Below, piece after piece: positions 1 to 8,590 of a DNA stretch of 64,000 nt. Within the stretch, counting starts at the first letter, position 1, and each line of letters begins with the position of its first letter. The notes below the pieces were generated by a model. The model ran no database searches, was not told the DNA's origin, and worked only from the letters and a program-made list of their open reading frames with translations. Location of the stretch: contig NZ_FYEB01000021.1 in the NCBI RefSeq assembly GCF_900187445.1, forward strand, positions 1 through 64,000, given 5' to 3'. The stretch is from Pseudomonas sp. Irchel s3b2 (lineage in GTDB: Bacteria > Pseudomonadota > Gammaproteobacteria > Pseudomonadales > Pseudomonadaceae). A program made the position numbers and the translations under genes.

Positions 1-118
1 AGTAACTTGTGATGCTGATAATCTTGTTGACTATCAGTCTGACTCCACAAGCACCCACACGAATTGCTTGATTCAGTTGTTAAAGAGCGGTTGGTTAAGA
101 TCTTTCGTCTCAACCGAG
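1..118 (-). other. 5' leader of a ribosomal RNA operon running off the left edge
   Basis: Read on the minus strand, this stretch matches what I remember of the Pseudomonas rrn leader. It contains a boxA antitermination element (GCTCTTTAACA, complement of 78-88) downstream of two tandem promoters. No 16S sequence is inside the window, so the rRNA gene itself must lie to the left. The identity is inferred from the leader and promoters only. Confidence 0.75.
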
Positions 119-124
119 GCGCGC

Positions 125-152
125 ATTGTACAGCAGCCTCTGTTGCTGTCAA
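125..152 (-). promoter_or_regulatory. Proximal rRNA operon promoter
   Basis: On the minus strand there is a perfect -35 TTGACA (complement of 147-152), a 16-base spacer and a -10 TACAAT (complement of 125-130). The sequence just upstream on that strand (about 153-195) is rich in A and T tracts, like an UP element. Near-consensus hexamers, the short spacer and the boxA downstream fit a ribosomal RNA promoter. Confidence 0.8.
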
Positions 153-234
153 GCGGTTATTTTCAGAAGTTTTCAAGGTTTTCCTTAACAACTTCAACCA
201 CTTGCGCTTCCGATCTCTCGTTAGCGGGAGGCGA

Positions 235-262
235 ATAGTACAGCATTTTATTTCGTGGTCAA
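235..262 (-). promoter_or_regulatory. Distal rRNA operon promoter
   Basis: A second promoter lies about 110 bases upstream of the proximal one on the minus strand. It has -35 TTGACC (complement of 257-262), a 16-base spacer and -10 TACTAT (complement of 235-240). Tandem promoters with identical spacing are typical of bacterial rrn operons. From here to 532 I see no gene or clear regulatory element. Confidence 0.65.
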
Positions 263-532
263 CCACCTGTTGCGATTAATTTTTCCCTTAGCAATGCGCC
301 TCAAGACGGGTACTGATTTCTGCTTCTATAAGCAGTCCTTGCTTTACTCATCGACACACCCAGATCTGGACAGGGTGAAGCCAGCATGCCTCACCATTCC
401 CCTGACAGATGTATTGTGCGAGCGATCATCGCTTGTTACAGATTCAGGCATAAGCCATTGGCCATCAGACAATCCTCGCCACTAGCTGCGCTATCATCGC
501 CCGCCTCTCTGCACCAAGAGTCTTGAACCCGG

Positions 533-2470
533 ATGTCCGTATCTTTGCCGTTGCCCGCCGATCACTCCCCATTGCCACCGGTCCTCGTCGGCCCGCTATT
601 ACGGCGACTGGAACCCAAACGACTGGTGCTGTGGTTGGTGGGGTCACGTGCGTTGACGCTGACGCTACGCCTGCAAGGAGTAGACATCCGTCTCGATGCG
701 GATCAATGCACGGTCATCCCGGTCGGCACTCATGCCTTCATTCATTTGATAGATGTGCCACTGGATGCCGCCCTGCCCTGCGACACACTGATCGAGTACG
801 ACCTGCTGATCACCGAAGCGGATGGCACGCCGTCGGGCATCGCCGAGTGGGCGCCGCATCTGCTGTACGGCGAAGCGCATTGCCCGAATTTCGTGTTGCG
901 CTCGCAGATCGATCAATTGCTGCATGGCTCCTGCCGTAAGCCTCACCATCCGGCTGCCGATGGTTTGCTGTGCGTCGATCGGTTGCTGGAATCCGAGCCT
1001 GACGCTTGCAAGCGCCCCGCGCTATTGATGATGAGCGGCGATCAGGTGTATGCGGATGATGTCGCGGGGCCGATGTTGCGGGCAATTCATGCCTTGATCG
1101 AGCGTCTGGGGCTGTTCGACGAACACCTCGACGGTGCGGTGGTCAGCGACAGTGCCAGGCTCTATGAACACCCGGCCAGTTACTACCATCGTGCGGATTT
1201 GTTACCGGCGCTTGAGAGCAACGAAACCCTGCGCGAACGATTTTTCGGTGGAGCGCGTAAGCCGATTTTTACCAGTAGCAGCGCCGACAACCATCTGGTG
1301 ACATTCGCCGAGGTCATGGCCATGTACCTATTAGTATGGTCGCCAACGCCCTGGACACTGATCGCGCCGCAACCACCGGCACTGACGCCCGAACGACGCA
1401 AGCGCTATGCCCTGGAACAGATGCGCATTGATGCGTTCAAGACCGAACTGGGTGGTGTGGGGCGAGCGATGGCACATCTGCCATGCCTGATGATTTTCGA
1501 CGACCACGATATTACCGATGACTGGAATCTTTCCGCGCAATGGGAGGAAACGGCCTACGGCCATCCGTTCTCCAAGCGCATCATCGGCAACGCGCTGCTC
1601 GCTTATATGTTGTGTCAGGGTTGGGGCAACAACCCGGACGCGTTTGGCAGCATGATGGAAAAAACCCGTCTATTGAGTGCTACCGGGCAAGACCATTACC
1701 TCGACAGCGAGGTCCAGGATAGCTTGATCGATGAGCTGCTGAGTTTTCAGAAGTGGCATTACGTGCTGCCCACCCGCCCGGCGCTGGTGGTGCTCGACAC
1801 CCGCACCCGGCGCTGGCGCAGCGAGATGAACCTCAAGCAACCGTCGGGTCTGCTGGACTGGGAAGCGCTCAGCGAGTTGCAACAGGAATTGCTCGATCAT
1901 CCCTCGGCGATCATCGTTTCGCCGGCACCGATTTTCGGCGTAAAACTGATCGAAACCGTGCAACGAGTGTTTAGCTGGTGCGGCTATCCGCTGCTGGTGG
2001 ACGCCGAAAACTGGATGGCCCATCGCGGCGCGGCCCAGGTGATCCTGAACATTTTCCGACACTCCCGCACACCCGGTAACTACGTGGTGCTGTCCGGTGA
2101 TGTGCATTACTCCTTCGTCTACGAAGTACTGATCCGACATCGCAAGGCCGGCCCAAGAATCTGGCAGATCACCAGCAGCGGGATCAAAAACGAATTCCCG
2201 CCTGCCTTGCTCGAATGGTTCGACCGCCTCAACCGCTGGCTCTACTCGCCCCGTTCCCCCCTCAACTGGCTGACCAAGCGCCGACGCATGCGCATTGTTC
2301 CGCACATTCCCGAACACGCCGAAGCCGGGGAACGGCTGTGGAACTCGGCAGGGATCGGCCAAGTGTTCTTCAATGAAAAGGGTCAGCCGCAGGATATTTA
2401 TCAATTCAACGCGGATGGATCGCCGAAGACGCGGATGATTGCGCCTGAAATTTCCGAAGCGGCTGAATGA
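533..2470 (+). CDS. PhoD-like metallophosphatase
   Basis: The 645-residue protein has the features of the PhoD-like (alkaline phosphatase D) phosphoesterase family. Visible metal-ligand motifs are SGDQVYADD in the first third, FDDHDITDDWN in the middle and SGDVHYSF in the last third. No signal peptide or Tat motif is seen at the N terminus, so it is probably cytoplasmic, unlike classical secreted PhoD. The substrate is unknown; phosphodiesters or phosphomonoesters are expected from the family. It stands alone as a transcription unit start, with a small P-loop gene beginning 16 bases after its stop. The start is the first ATG after an in-frame open stretch; the ribosome binding site is weak. 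Confidence 0.8.
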   Translation: MSVSLPLPADHSPLPPVLVGPLLRRLEPKRLVLWLVGSRALTLTLRLQGVDIRLDADQCTVIPVGTHAFIHLIDVPLDAALPCDTLIEYDLLITEADGTPSGIAEWAPHLLYGEAHCPNFVLRSQIDQLLHGSCRKPHHPAADGLLCVDRLLESEPDACKRPALLMMSGDQVYADDVAGPMLRAIHALIERLGLFDEHLDGAVVSDSARLYEHPASYYHRADLLPALESNETLRERFFGGARKPIFTSSSADNHLVTFAEVMAMYLLVWSPTPWTLIAPQPPALTPERRKRYALEQMRIDAFKTELGGVGRAMAHLPCLMIFDDHDITDDWNLSAQWEETAYGHPFSKRIIGNALLAYMLCQGWGNNPDAFGSMMEKTRLLSATGQDHYLDSEVQDSLIDELLSFQKWHYVLPTRPALVVLDTRTRRWRSEMNLKQPSGLLDWEALSELQQELLDHPSAIIVSPAPIFGVKLIETVQRVFSWCGYPLLVDAENWMAHRGAAQVILNIFRHSRTPGNYVVLSGDVHYSFVYEVLIRHRKAGPRIWQITSSGIKNEFPPALLEWFDRLNRWLYSPRSPLNWLTKRRRMRIVPHIPEHAEAGERLWNSAGIGQVFFNEKGQPQDIYQFNADGSPKTRMIAPEISEAAE

Positions 2471-2486
2471 CTTTGCCCGAGTTGCC

Positions 2487-3014
2487 ATGAGCAATGATTA
2501 CCTGCACAGCATGAACCTCACCCGAACCCTGATCATCGGCAACTCCGGCTCGGGCAAGAGTTGGCTGGCCAAACGATTGGCCGAACACCTGCAAGTGCCC
2601 TGGATCGATCTCGACCTGATTCACTGGATATCCGATGAACACAGCATCGCTCGTCCCCGCGCCGAAGCATTGGGAATGGCGCGAGTGGCAGCGAGTAAAG
2701 ACCGTTGGGTTATTGAGGGTGTGTATGGGTGGATGGTCAGTGAACTTGTGGGACAGGCGACGACGCTCATCTGGCTGCGTCTGGAGGACGAAGACTGCGT
2801 CAGTCATATTCGGGAGCGAGAAGCGAAGCGGGACGATAGTGACGAGTTGCTGATAGCGTTGCAGGACTGGGCGGGCAGCTACCGAAATCGCGAAGGGTCC
2901 AGTGGATTTGCCGCGCATCAGCGTTTATATGAAGGGTTCAGCAACTCGAAACTTCAACTGATGAACCAGGCTGAAGTCACGGCTTTTGTCTGCAGCATGC
3001 AAAAAAACGACTGA
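2487..3014 (+). CDS. Small P-loop NTPase, adenylate/shikimate-kinase-like
   Basis: A protein of about 175 residues with an N-terminal Walker A motif GNSGSGKS, followed by a WIDLDLIHW segment. This pattern is seen in small nucleoside-kinase-like proteins (annotated as AAA ATPases or topology-modulation FlaR-like proteins). The substrate is not known. It follows the PhoD-like gene by 16 bases and may be co-transcribed. The start is uncertain: ATG at 2487 or 2511 are both possible and neither has a strong ribosome binding site. The longer frame from 2439 would overlap the upstream gene and is less likely. Confidence 0.65.
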   Translation: MSNDYLHSMNLTRTLIIGNSGSGKSWLAKRLAEHLQVPWIDLDLIHWISDEHSIARPRAEALGMARVAASKDRWVIEGVYGWMVSELVGQATTLIWLRLEDEDCVSHIREREAKRDDSDELLIALQDWAGSYRNREGSSGFAAHQRLYEGFSNSKLQLMNQAEVTAFVCSMQKND

Positions 3015-3063
3015 TCGCTTTCGGTTTTTTGGGGAGATGCGTTCTAGACGGATACACCGTTTC

Positions 3064-3093
3064 TGCAGGAGCTGCCGAAAGCTGCTCCTACAG
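3064..3093. repeat. Short REP-like palindrome
   Basis: The arms GGAGCTGC and GCTGCTCC form an imperfect hairpin between two converging genes, in the style of the Pseudomonas GGAGC-type repeats. It may act as a bidirectional terminator for the flanking genes, although no T-run follows. Confidence 0.5.
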
Positions 3094-3113
3094 AGGCGTA
3101 CATCCAATAGAAG

Positions 3114-4289
3114 TCAGGCCGCGCTCACCGCCCGCACCACCCCTCTGACAATCATCTCCACTTCCCGCTCATCGATCGTTAGCGGCGGCAACAGGCGAAT
3201 GGTCTTGCTCCGTGTCACGTTGATCAGCAAGCCGTGATCGCGTGCGGCAATCAGGGTCAGGTCACGGATCGGTTGGGCGAGCTCGATGCCGATCATCAAG
3301 CCCTGGCCACGGATCGCCAGGACGTTCGGATTGTCAGCCAGTTCGATGCGTAATCTGGCGAGCAGACGCTCCCCCTGAAGTTTGGCGTTTTCCAGCAGGC
3401 CTTGTTCCTCGATGATCTCCAGTACGGTGTAACCCACCCGGCACGCCAGCGGATTGCCACCGAACGTGCTGCCATGGCTGCCAGGGGTGAACAGGTCGGC
3501 AGCTTTGCCCCGGGCCAGGCAGGCACCAATTGGAATTCCGTTGCCCAGGCCTTTGGCCAGGGTCATGACGTCCGGGATGATGCCTTCATGCTGGAAAGCA
3601 AACCACTGACCGGTGCGGCCGATGCCGGTCTGGATCTCGTCGAGCATCAGCAGCCAGGCGCGGCGGTTGCATAGTTCACGAACCGCTTTGAGATAACCGG
3701 ACGGCGCCACTTGCACACCGCTTTCACCCTGAATCGGCTCCATCAGAATCGCCACGATGCGCTGGCCGTGGGCGTGTTGCGCCGCCTCCAGCGCCGCGAG
3801 GTCGCCAAACGGCACTTTAACGAAATCCCCCGGCAATTCGTTAAACCCCAGGCGCACTGCCGGGCCGTCGCTGGCAGACAAGGTGCCAAGAGTACGACCA
3901 TGAAAGGCGTTTTCCATGACCACTACCAGCGGCCGCTCGATGCCTTTATGCCAGCCGTAAAGCCGCGCGAGCTTCAACGCAGTTTCGTTGGCTTCGGCAC
4001 CAGAGTTGTTGAAGAACGCCCGCTCCATGCCCGAGAGCCGAACCAATTTCTGAGCTAGCCGCTGTTGCCAGTCGATGCTGTACAGATTCGAGGTGTGCAA
4101 CAGTAGCCCGGCTTGTTCGCTAATGGCCGACACAATTCGCGGATGTGAGTGGCCGACGTTGGTCACCGCTACACCTGCCACCGCGTCCAGGTATTCACGA
4201 CCGGCCTGATCCCACAGGCGCGTGCCCAGACCTTTGCTGAAACTCAAGGCCAAGGGTTGGTAGGTGCTCATCAGGCAGGCAGCAGTCAT
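3114..4289 (-). CDS. argD: Acetylornithine-type aminotransferase (class III, PLP-dependent)
   Basis: This 391-residue class-III aminotransferase resembles ArgD, which transfers an amino group between glutamate and N-acetylornithine (also N-succinyl-diaminopimelate) semialdehyde. Visible motifs are NSGAEANETALKLAR (PLP phosphate binding), FHGRT, LDEIQTGIGRTG and the PLP lysine in TLAKGLGNG (about residue 246). Length is normal for the family. I chose the ATG at 4289 because a GGAG lies at proper spacing; an upstream ATG at 4304 lacks one. The gene lies alone with a divergent LysR regulator rather than with arginine genes. It may therefore be a second paralogue with a catabolic role; the exact substrate is inferred. 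Confidence 0.8.
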   Translation of the reverse strand: MTAACLMSTYQPLALSFSKGLGTRLWDQAGREYLDAVAGVAVTNVGHSHPRIVSAISEQAGLLLHTSNLYSIDWQQRLAQKLVRLSGMERAFFNNSGAEANETALKLARLYGWHKGIERPLVVVMENAFHGRTLGTLSASDGPAVRLGFNELPGDFVKVPFGDLAALEAAQHAHGQRIVAILMEPIQGESGVQVAPSGYLKAVRELCNRRAWLLMLDEIQTGIGRTGQWFAFQHEGIIPDVMTLAKGLGNGIPIGACLARGKAADLFTPGSHGSTFGGNPLACRVGYTVLEIIEEQGLLENAKLQGERLLARLRIELADNPNVLAIRGQGLMIGIELAQPIRDLTLIAARDHGLLINVTRSKTIRLLPPLTIDEREVEMIVRGVVRAVSAA

Positions 4290-4391
4290 GACATCAAACT
4301 CCATTAATAGTCGGTGTTTTTACAGTATGGTTAGCCACCTGAACTGGATAAATACTGCAACACTTCAATCATTTTAAAGCCGAGCTTGATA

Positions 4392-5297
4392 ATGGACTTG
4401 TTTCAGGCAATGACCGTTTACGTAAGAGTGGTGGAAGCCGGGAGCATGACTGCCGCCGCTTTGCAGTGCGAAATGTCCACGACCATGGTCGGTAATCATC
4501 TTCGAGCCTTGGAGCAACGTCTGGGTGTGCGCCTGCTCAACCGTACGACACGACGCCAGCGGCTGACGGAATTCGGCACGGCGTACTATCAACGTTGTCT
4601 CGAGGTATTGGGGCTGGTGGCCGATTCCGAACGCCTGGCCGAACAGACCCTCGACGAGCCGAGCGGCACCCTGCGCATCACCGCACCACTGACCTTTGGC
4701 ACCGAACGACTGGCGCCGGCCTTGAGCGAATTCGCCCTGTGTTGTCCGCAGGTCAAACTCGACGTCGTTTTGACCAACCAGCGCCTGGATCTGCTCGACA
4801 ACGGTTTCGATGTAGCGATTCGCTTGGGTACTACCGAGATGTCCAACATGATCGCCCGCCCGCTCATGGACTACACAATGACCCTGTGCGCTTCGAAGGA
4901 CTATCTGGAGCGTCGAGGCACACCAGAAAAACCCACCGACCTGCAACACCATGACTGTCTGGCCTTCGCCTACCCGGCAGGAGATGACTGGCACTCGGTA
5001 GCCAAACAATGGCGCCTGAGGGGACCCGAAGGCGAAGTCATGGTGGCGGTCAGCGGACCGATGCTGATCAACAGCTCGGCGGGACTGCATCAAGCGGCGC
5101 GAACCGGTATGGGCATCGTAATGGTGCCAGATGCGTTGGTGGAGCAGGACCTGCAGGACGGAAAACTGGTGGCCTTGATGCAGGACTACCAACTGCCAAG
5201 TCGGCCGATGAACCTTGTGTACGCCCAGGACCGCTACCGTTTGCCGAAATTGCGCAGCTTCGTCGACTTTGCACTGCAAAGGTGGGGCAAGCCATAG
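4392..5297 (+). CDS. LysR-family transcriptional regulator
   Basis: A 301-residue regulator with an N-terminal winged helix-turn-helix (about residues 1-60, MDLFQAMTVYVRVVEAGSM) and a C-terminal periplasmic-binding-protein-like effector domain. It belongs to the subgroup with the LNRTTRRQRLTEFG segment. It is transcribed away from the aminotransferase, with 100 bases between them, so it may control that gene and itself. That is inferred from position only. An upstream TTG (4386) is possible but the ATG at 4392 is the normal family start. Confidence 0.85.
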   Translation: MDLFQAMTVYVRVVEAGSMTAAALQCEMSTTMVGNHLRALEQRLGVRLLNRTTRRQRLTEFGTAYYQRCLEVLGLVADSERLAEQTLDEPSGTLRITAPLTFGTERLAPALSEFALCCPQVKLDVVLTNQRLDLLDNGFDVAIRLGTTEMSNMIARPLMDYTMTLCASKDYLERRGTPEKPTDLQHHDCLAFAYPAGDDWHSVAKQWRLRGPEGEVMVAVSGPMLINSSAGLHQAARTGMGIVMVPDALVEQDLQDGKLVALMQDYQLPSRPMNLVYAQDRYRLPKLRSFVDFALQRWGKP

Positions 5298-5355
5298 CCA
5301 GGGCGATGACAAGTTCATCATGATCATGTCCGAGGCCTTCGTCCGAGCTGTTTGC

Positions 5356-6063
5356 TTAGAAGCCCGTTTTCACCAACACCGGCTTCTCCTGATACCGATC
5401 CGGATATAGCTGCTTCAACTGTGCCACTTTCGGCAGGTCATTGATCACAATGTACGGGTAGGTCGGGTGCTCGGTCAGGAAGTCCTGATGCTCCTCCTCT
5501 GCCGGGTAGAAACCGTTGTAGGTTTCCAGTTTGGTGACGATGGGTTTGTTGAACGAATGGGCGGCGTCGAGTTGGGTGATATAGGCCTGGGCGACGCGTT
5601 GCTGTTCAGCGTTTTTCAGGAAAAGCGCCGACCGATACTGGGTTCCCCTGTCTGGCCCTTGGCGATTGAGTTCGGTGGGGTTGTGGGCCACTGAGAAATA
5701 GATCTGCAACAGAGTGCCGTAACTGACCTGAGCGGGATCGAAGGTGACTTCGACGGCCTCTGCATGACCGGTATCGCCATTGCTGACCCGCTCATATCGA
5801 GCGGTGTCAGCGGCGCCGCCAGCGTAACCGGAGACGGCGTTCTTCACCCCTTTGACGTGTTGAAATACCCCTTGGACGCCCCAGAAGCAACCGCCGGCAA
5901 AAACCGCCGTTTCACTGTGCGCTTGAGTGTTTTCGTCGAGCGTTGGTGGCGGAATGATGACCGCCTCTTCGGCGCCTCCGAAGGAGAACGCTGCGCATTG
6001 ACCGATAATGCTGGCAGCGGCCAGTCCCAGCAGGGTGCAACGCCAGTTGAATGAGGTTTTCAT
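5356..6063 (-). CDS. msrA: Exported peptide methionine sulfoxide reductase A, one-cysteine type
   Basis: MsrA reduces the S-epimer of methionine sulfoxide in proteins. The signature GGCFWG places the catalytic cysteine at residue 59. An N-terminal hydrophobic segment (about residues 9-25) looks like a signal peptide, so the enzyme should act outside the cytoplasm. After that segment C59 is the only cysteine in the 235-residue protein. The usual C-terminal resolving cysteines are absent, so reduction must come from an external thiol. The dipZ gene, 27 bases upstream on the same strand, encodes a membrane protein able to supply it. Operon order is msrB-dipZ-msrA. Confidence 0.9.
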   Translation of the reverse strand: MKTSFNWRCTLLGLAAASIIGQCAAFSFGGAEEAVIIPPPTLDENTQAHSETAVFAGGCFWGVQGVFQHVKGVKNAVSGYAGGAADTARYERVSNGDTGHAEAVEVTFDPAQVSYGTLLQIYFSVAHNPTELNRQGPDRGTQYRSALFLKNAEQQRVAQAYITQLDAAHSFNKPIVTKLETYNGFYPAEEEHQDFLTEHPTYPYIVINDLPKVAQLKQLYPDRYQEKPVLVKTGF

Positions 6064-6090
6064 GGGCTGTCTCCTGAATGAATGGGGTTA

Positions 6091-7893
6091 TCAACCAAAC
6101 GTAAATGCATACGCCGACACACCGGGATCGAGAAATTCAATGCTGAATGTCCGGTCCTTTACGCCCCCGCTCTGGCGTACCAGTTGATACAACCGCTGCT
6201 CGGTGACGCTGCCGCTGCCATCGGGCGCCACATCGACACCGTGGGCATCAACTGGGGGCTTGCCGTCAATCAACACTTTGAAACGCACTGGTTTACCGTC
6301 GGCACCGGGGCCCAATACCAAGTGCAGATCGCGAGCGTGGAAGCGGTAGACGATACGACTGGCCGATGCGCTTGAGACAGCACGCTCCGGACCGACAGTC
6401 CATTGCCCCCCCAGACTCCAGTCATTGAGGGCCAATTGCGACGGTGGGCTATAGGCTTTCATTTTGTCCGGCACCAGACCGGTTTCAGGGACGAAGTGCT
6501 CCGCCCGCTCGTAACCGAGATAGGTTTCGGGCGATTGCACTTCACTCATGTCCGGGGCGAGCTGAACCCCCTCGGCACGAGCATTGATCAGCCCGTCCGC
6601 GACCTTCGCGGCGCCCGCCTCACGCAGCAGTTGCTGAATCACTCGCTCCGATTCGGCGTACTTACCTTCACCAAAGTGGTGATAACGAATACGCCCCTGA
6701 GCATCGGCAAAATAGTGGGCTGGCCAGTATTGGTTGTTGAAAGCACGCCAGACCTTATAGTCGTTATCGATTGCCACCGGATAGGTGATGCCCAGATCCT
6801 TCATGGCTTTGGTGACGTTGCCTACATCCCGTTCGAAGGCAAACTCGGGCGTATGGACGCCGATCACCACCAAGCCCTGATCGCGATACTTCTCGGCCCA
6901 GGCCTTCACATATGGCAGGGTGCGCAGGCAGTTGATGCAGGAGTACGTCCAGAAATCCACCAGTACAACCTTACCCTTCAAGGCCTGGGCGGTGAGAGGC
7001 GGTGAGTTGAGCCATTGCACAGCGCCGTCCAGCGATGGAAGGTTGCCTTCAATCGGCAGTTCGCCCGGTATCCTGGCGGTCATTTTCATGCTGCCTGCGG
7101 GTTGATCGCCCTCCCGTGGAATCTGCGACATCATCGCCCCACTGTCGGTCGGCAACTGACCAGCCAATCGGCTTACCAGCGCTTGCTCGATACCGCCGGT
7201 GGATGCCGTCGAGACCCGCGCCAGAATCCCGGTATCCAGCCCCAAGGCGATCGCCACTACACCCGCCAGCATCGCGACTCCCAAGCCTCGACGCAGCCAC
7301 TCGCCTGCGCCTATCGAGCGCTTCATCGCGGCGAAGACTTTACCGCCCAGCAGCAGTGCCGCGGCGAGAGAGGTGGCGGCACCGGCCGCGTAAGCCAGTA
7401 GCAACAGGGTCGTGGTGATGTTTGCCCCTTGCAGCGCCGCGCCAGTCAATAGCAGGCCCAGAATTGGCCCGGCGCAGGGCGCCCAGAGCAGGCCCGTGGC
7501 GACACCGATCAGCAACGAAGCGCCGGGACGCGGCCGGGTATCGGCAGCCGCGGCTTCCGACAGCCGACCGCCGGCGGCCACCAGCGGACGCGTCAGGCGT
7601 TCGGCCAACCGAGGCAGCAACAGCGCCAGCCCGAACAGTGCAACGAACAGCAACGCGAGCCAGCGACCGTACTGATTGACTTGCACCACCCAACCGCCGC
7701 CCACCGCCGCCAACGAGGCGACGAGCGCGAAGGTCAGCGCCATCCCCGCCAGCAGTGGCAAGCCACTCTTCATAAACGGCTGCCCGGTGCGAGCGAAGAC
7801 AAAGGGCAATACCGGCAGAATGCACGGGCTGACGATCGTCAGCACACCACCGAGATAAGCGAGGACCAGAAGCCACATAACGTCGACCTGCAT
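6091..7893 (-). CDS. dipZ: DipZ-type thiol transporter (CcdA domain fused to TlpA-like thioredoxin domain)
   Basis: This 600-residue fusion carries electrons from cytoplasmic thioredoxin across the inner membrane. The N-terminal part (about 1-230) is a CcdA-type membrane domain with the paired cysteines C24 (VSPCILP) and C140 (WAPCAGP). The TlpA-like domain follows (about 280-420), with the redox motif C319-I-N-C322. A C-terminal domain typical of DipZ proteins extends to the end. It sits between msrB (upstream) and msrA (downstream) on the same strand. The most economical role is to re-reduce the two exported Msr enzymes. Cytochrome c biogenesis is the usual database label but no ccm gene is nearby. 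Confidence 0.85.
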   Translation of the reverse strand: MQVDVMWLLVLAYLGGVLTIVSPCILPVLPFVFARTGQPFMKSGLPLLAGMALTFALVASLAAVGGGWVVQVNQYGRWLALLFVALFGLALLLPRLAERLTRPLVAAGGRLSEAAAADTRPRPGASLLIGVATGLLWAPCAGPILGLLLTGAALQGANITTTLLLLAYAAGAATSLAAALLLGGKVFAAMKRSIGAGEWLRRGLGVAMLAGVVAIALGLDTGILARVSTASTGGIEQALVSRLAGQLPTDSGAMMSQIPREGDQPAGSMKMTARIPGELPIEGNLPSLDGAVQWLNSPPLTAQALKGKVVLVDFWTYSCINCLRTLPYVKAWAEKYRDQGLVVIGVHTPEFAFERDVGNVTKAMKDLGITYPVAIDNDYKVWRAFNNQYWPAHYFADAQGRIRYHHFGEGKYAESERVIQQLLREAGAAKVADGLINARAEGVQLAPDMSEVQSPETYLGYERAEHFVPETGLVPDKMKAYSPPSQLALNDWSLGGQWTVGPERAVSSASASRIVYRFHARDLHLVLGPGADGKPVRFKVLIDGKPPVDAHGVDVAPDGSGSVTEQRLYQLVRQSGGVKDRTFSIEFLDPGVSAYAFTFG

Positions 7894-7921
7894 GAAGTGA
7901 GTGAAAGGAAATATCCATGGA

Positions 7922-8437
7922 TCACGCCTGTGGCTTGAAAGTCAGCGCCAGACCGTTCATGCAGTAACGCAGACCGGTGGGCTTCGGCCCGTCCTCGAAG
8001 ACATGACCCAAATGACCACCGCAACGGCGACAGTGGACCTCTTCGCGCAGGATGCCGAAGGTGCGGTCCTGACGAGTGGCCACAGCGTTGTCGAGCGGAG
8101 CCCAAAAGCTTGGCCATCCAGTGTGGCTGTCGAACTTGGTGTCGGAAGAAAACAACGGCAGATCACAACCGGCGCAGGCAAAAATGCCCTTGCGGTGCTC
8201 GTTGTTCAGCGGGCTGCTGTAGGCCCGTTCGGTGCCCTCTTCGCGCAGGATCTCGTACTGCTCGGCGCTGAGCAGGGTGCGCCATTCGCTGTCGCTGTGG
8301 GTCACCTCGAAAACCTCTGCCGCGCGAGCTTCATCGATCAGCGCAGTGCTTGTGGAAAATTTTGGCAATACACCGATCACCAGGGCTGCAGCCCCCAGCC
8401 CGCCGCTCGCTACAAGAAATTGTCGCCGTGAAAACAT
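7922..8437 (-). CDS. msrB: Tat-exported methionine sulfoxide reductase B, one-cysteine type
   Basis: MsrB reduces the R-epimer of methionine sulfoxide. The N terminus SRRQFLVASGG is a twin-arginine signal, implying export in folded form. Zinc ligands C88/C91 and C136/C139 and the catalytic C159 (RYCMNG) are present. At the place where E. coli MsrB has its resolving cysteine (SGCGWPSF) this protein reads SHTGWPSF, with T106, so it is a one-cysteine enzyme needing an external reductant. I placed the start at 8437 because GGAGAAGG lies just upstream and the Tat signal then begins the protein. The longer frame to 8476 adds residues without a ribosome site. First gene of msrB-dipZ-msrA. Confidence 0.9.
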   Translation of the reverse strand: MFSRRQFLVASGGLGAAALVIGVLPKFSTSTALIDEARAAEVFEVTHSDSEWRTLLSAEQYEILREEGTERAYSSPLNNEHRKGIFACAGCDLPLFSSDTKFDSHTGWPSFWAPLDNAVATRQDRTFGILREEVHCRRCGGHLGHVFEDGPKPTGLRYCMNGLALTFKPQA

Positions 8438-8512
8438 GGGCCTTCTCCAAAATTCCAGCTGCCTTGCATGGAACACAGCCTAGGCTTGAGTTGATCGCCA
8501 AATCCTCACGAG

Positions 8513-8536
8513 GAGTTAAATAATTCGTGATAACTC
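8513..8536. promoter_or_regulatory. Inverted repeat in the msrB / response regulator divergent promoter region
   Basis: GAGTTA and TAACTC form a perfect inverted repeat with a 12-base AT-rich spacer in the gap between msrB and the response regulator. A wider imperfect pair (TTGAGTT at 8486-8492 and AACTCAA at 8532-8538) overlaps it. This position suits binding by the adjacent OmpR-type regulator, but that is only inferred. Confidence 0.4.
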
Positions 8537-8590
8537 AACCTCAGGAAAACCCGCACAATGTGTTCACTGCGTCACAAAGGATTGAGCTCC

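Noticed and set aside
2439..2486. Earlier start of the P-loop kinase-like gene
   Set aside because: It would overlap the end of the PhoD-like gene by 32 bases with a start lacking a ribosome site.
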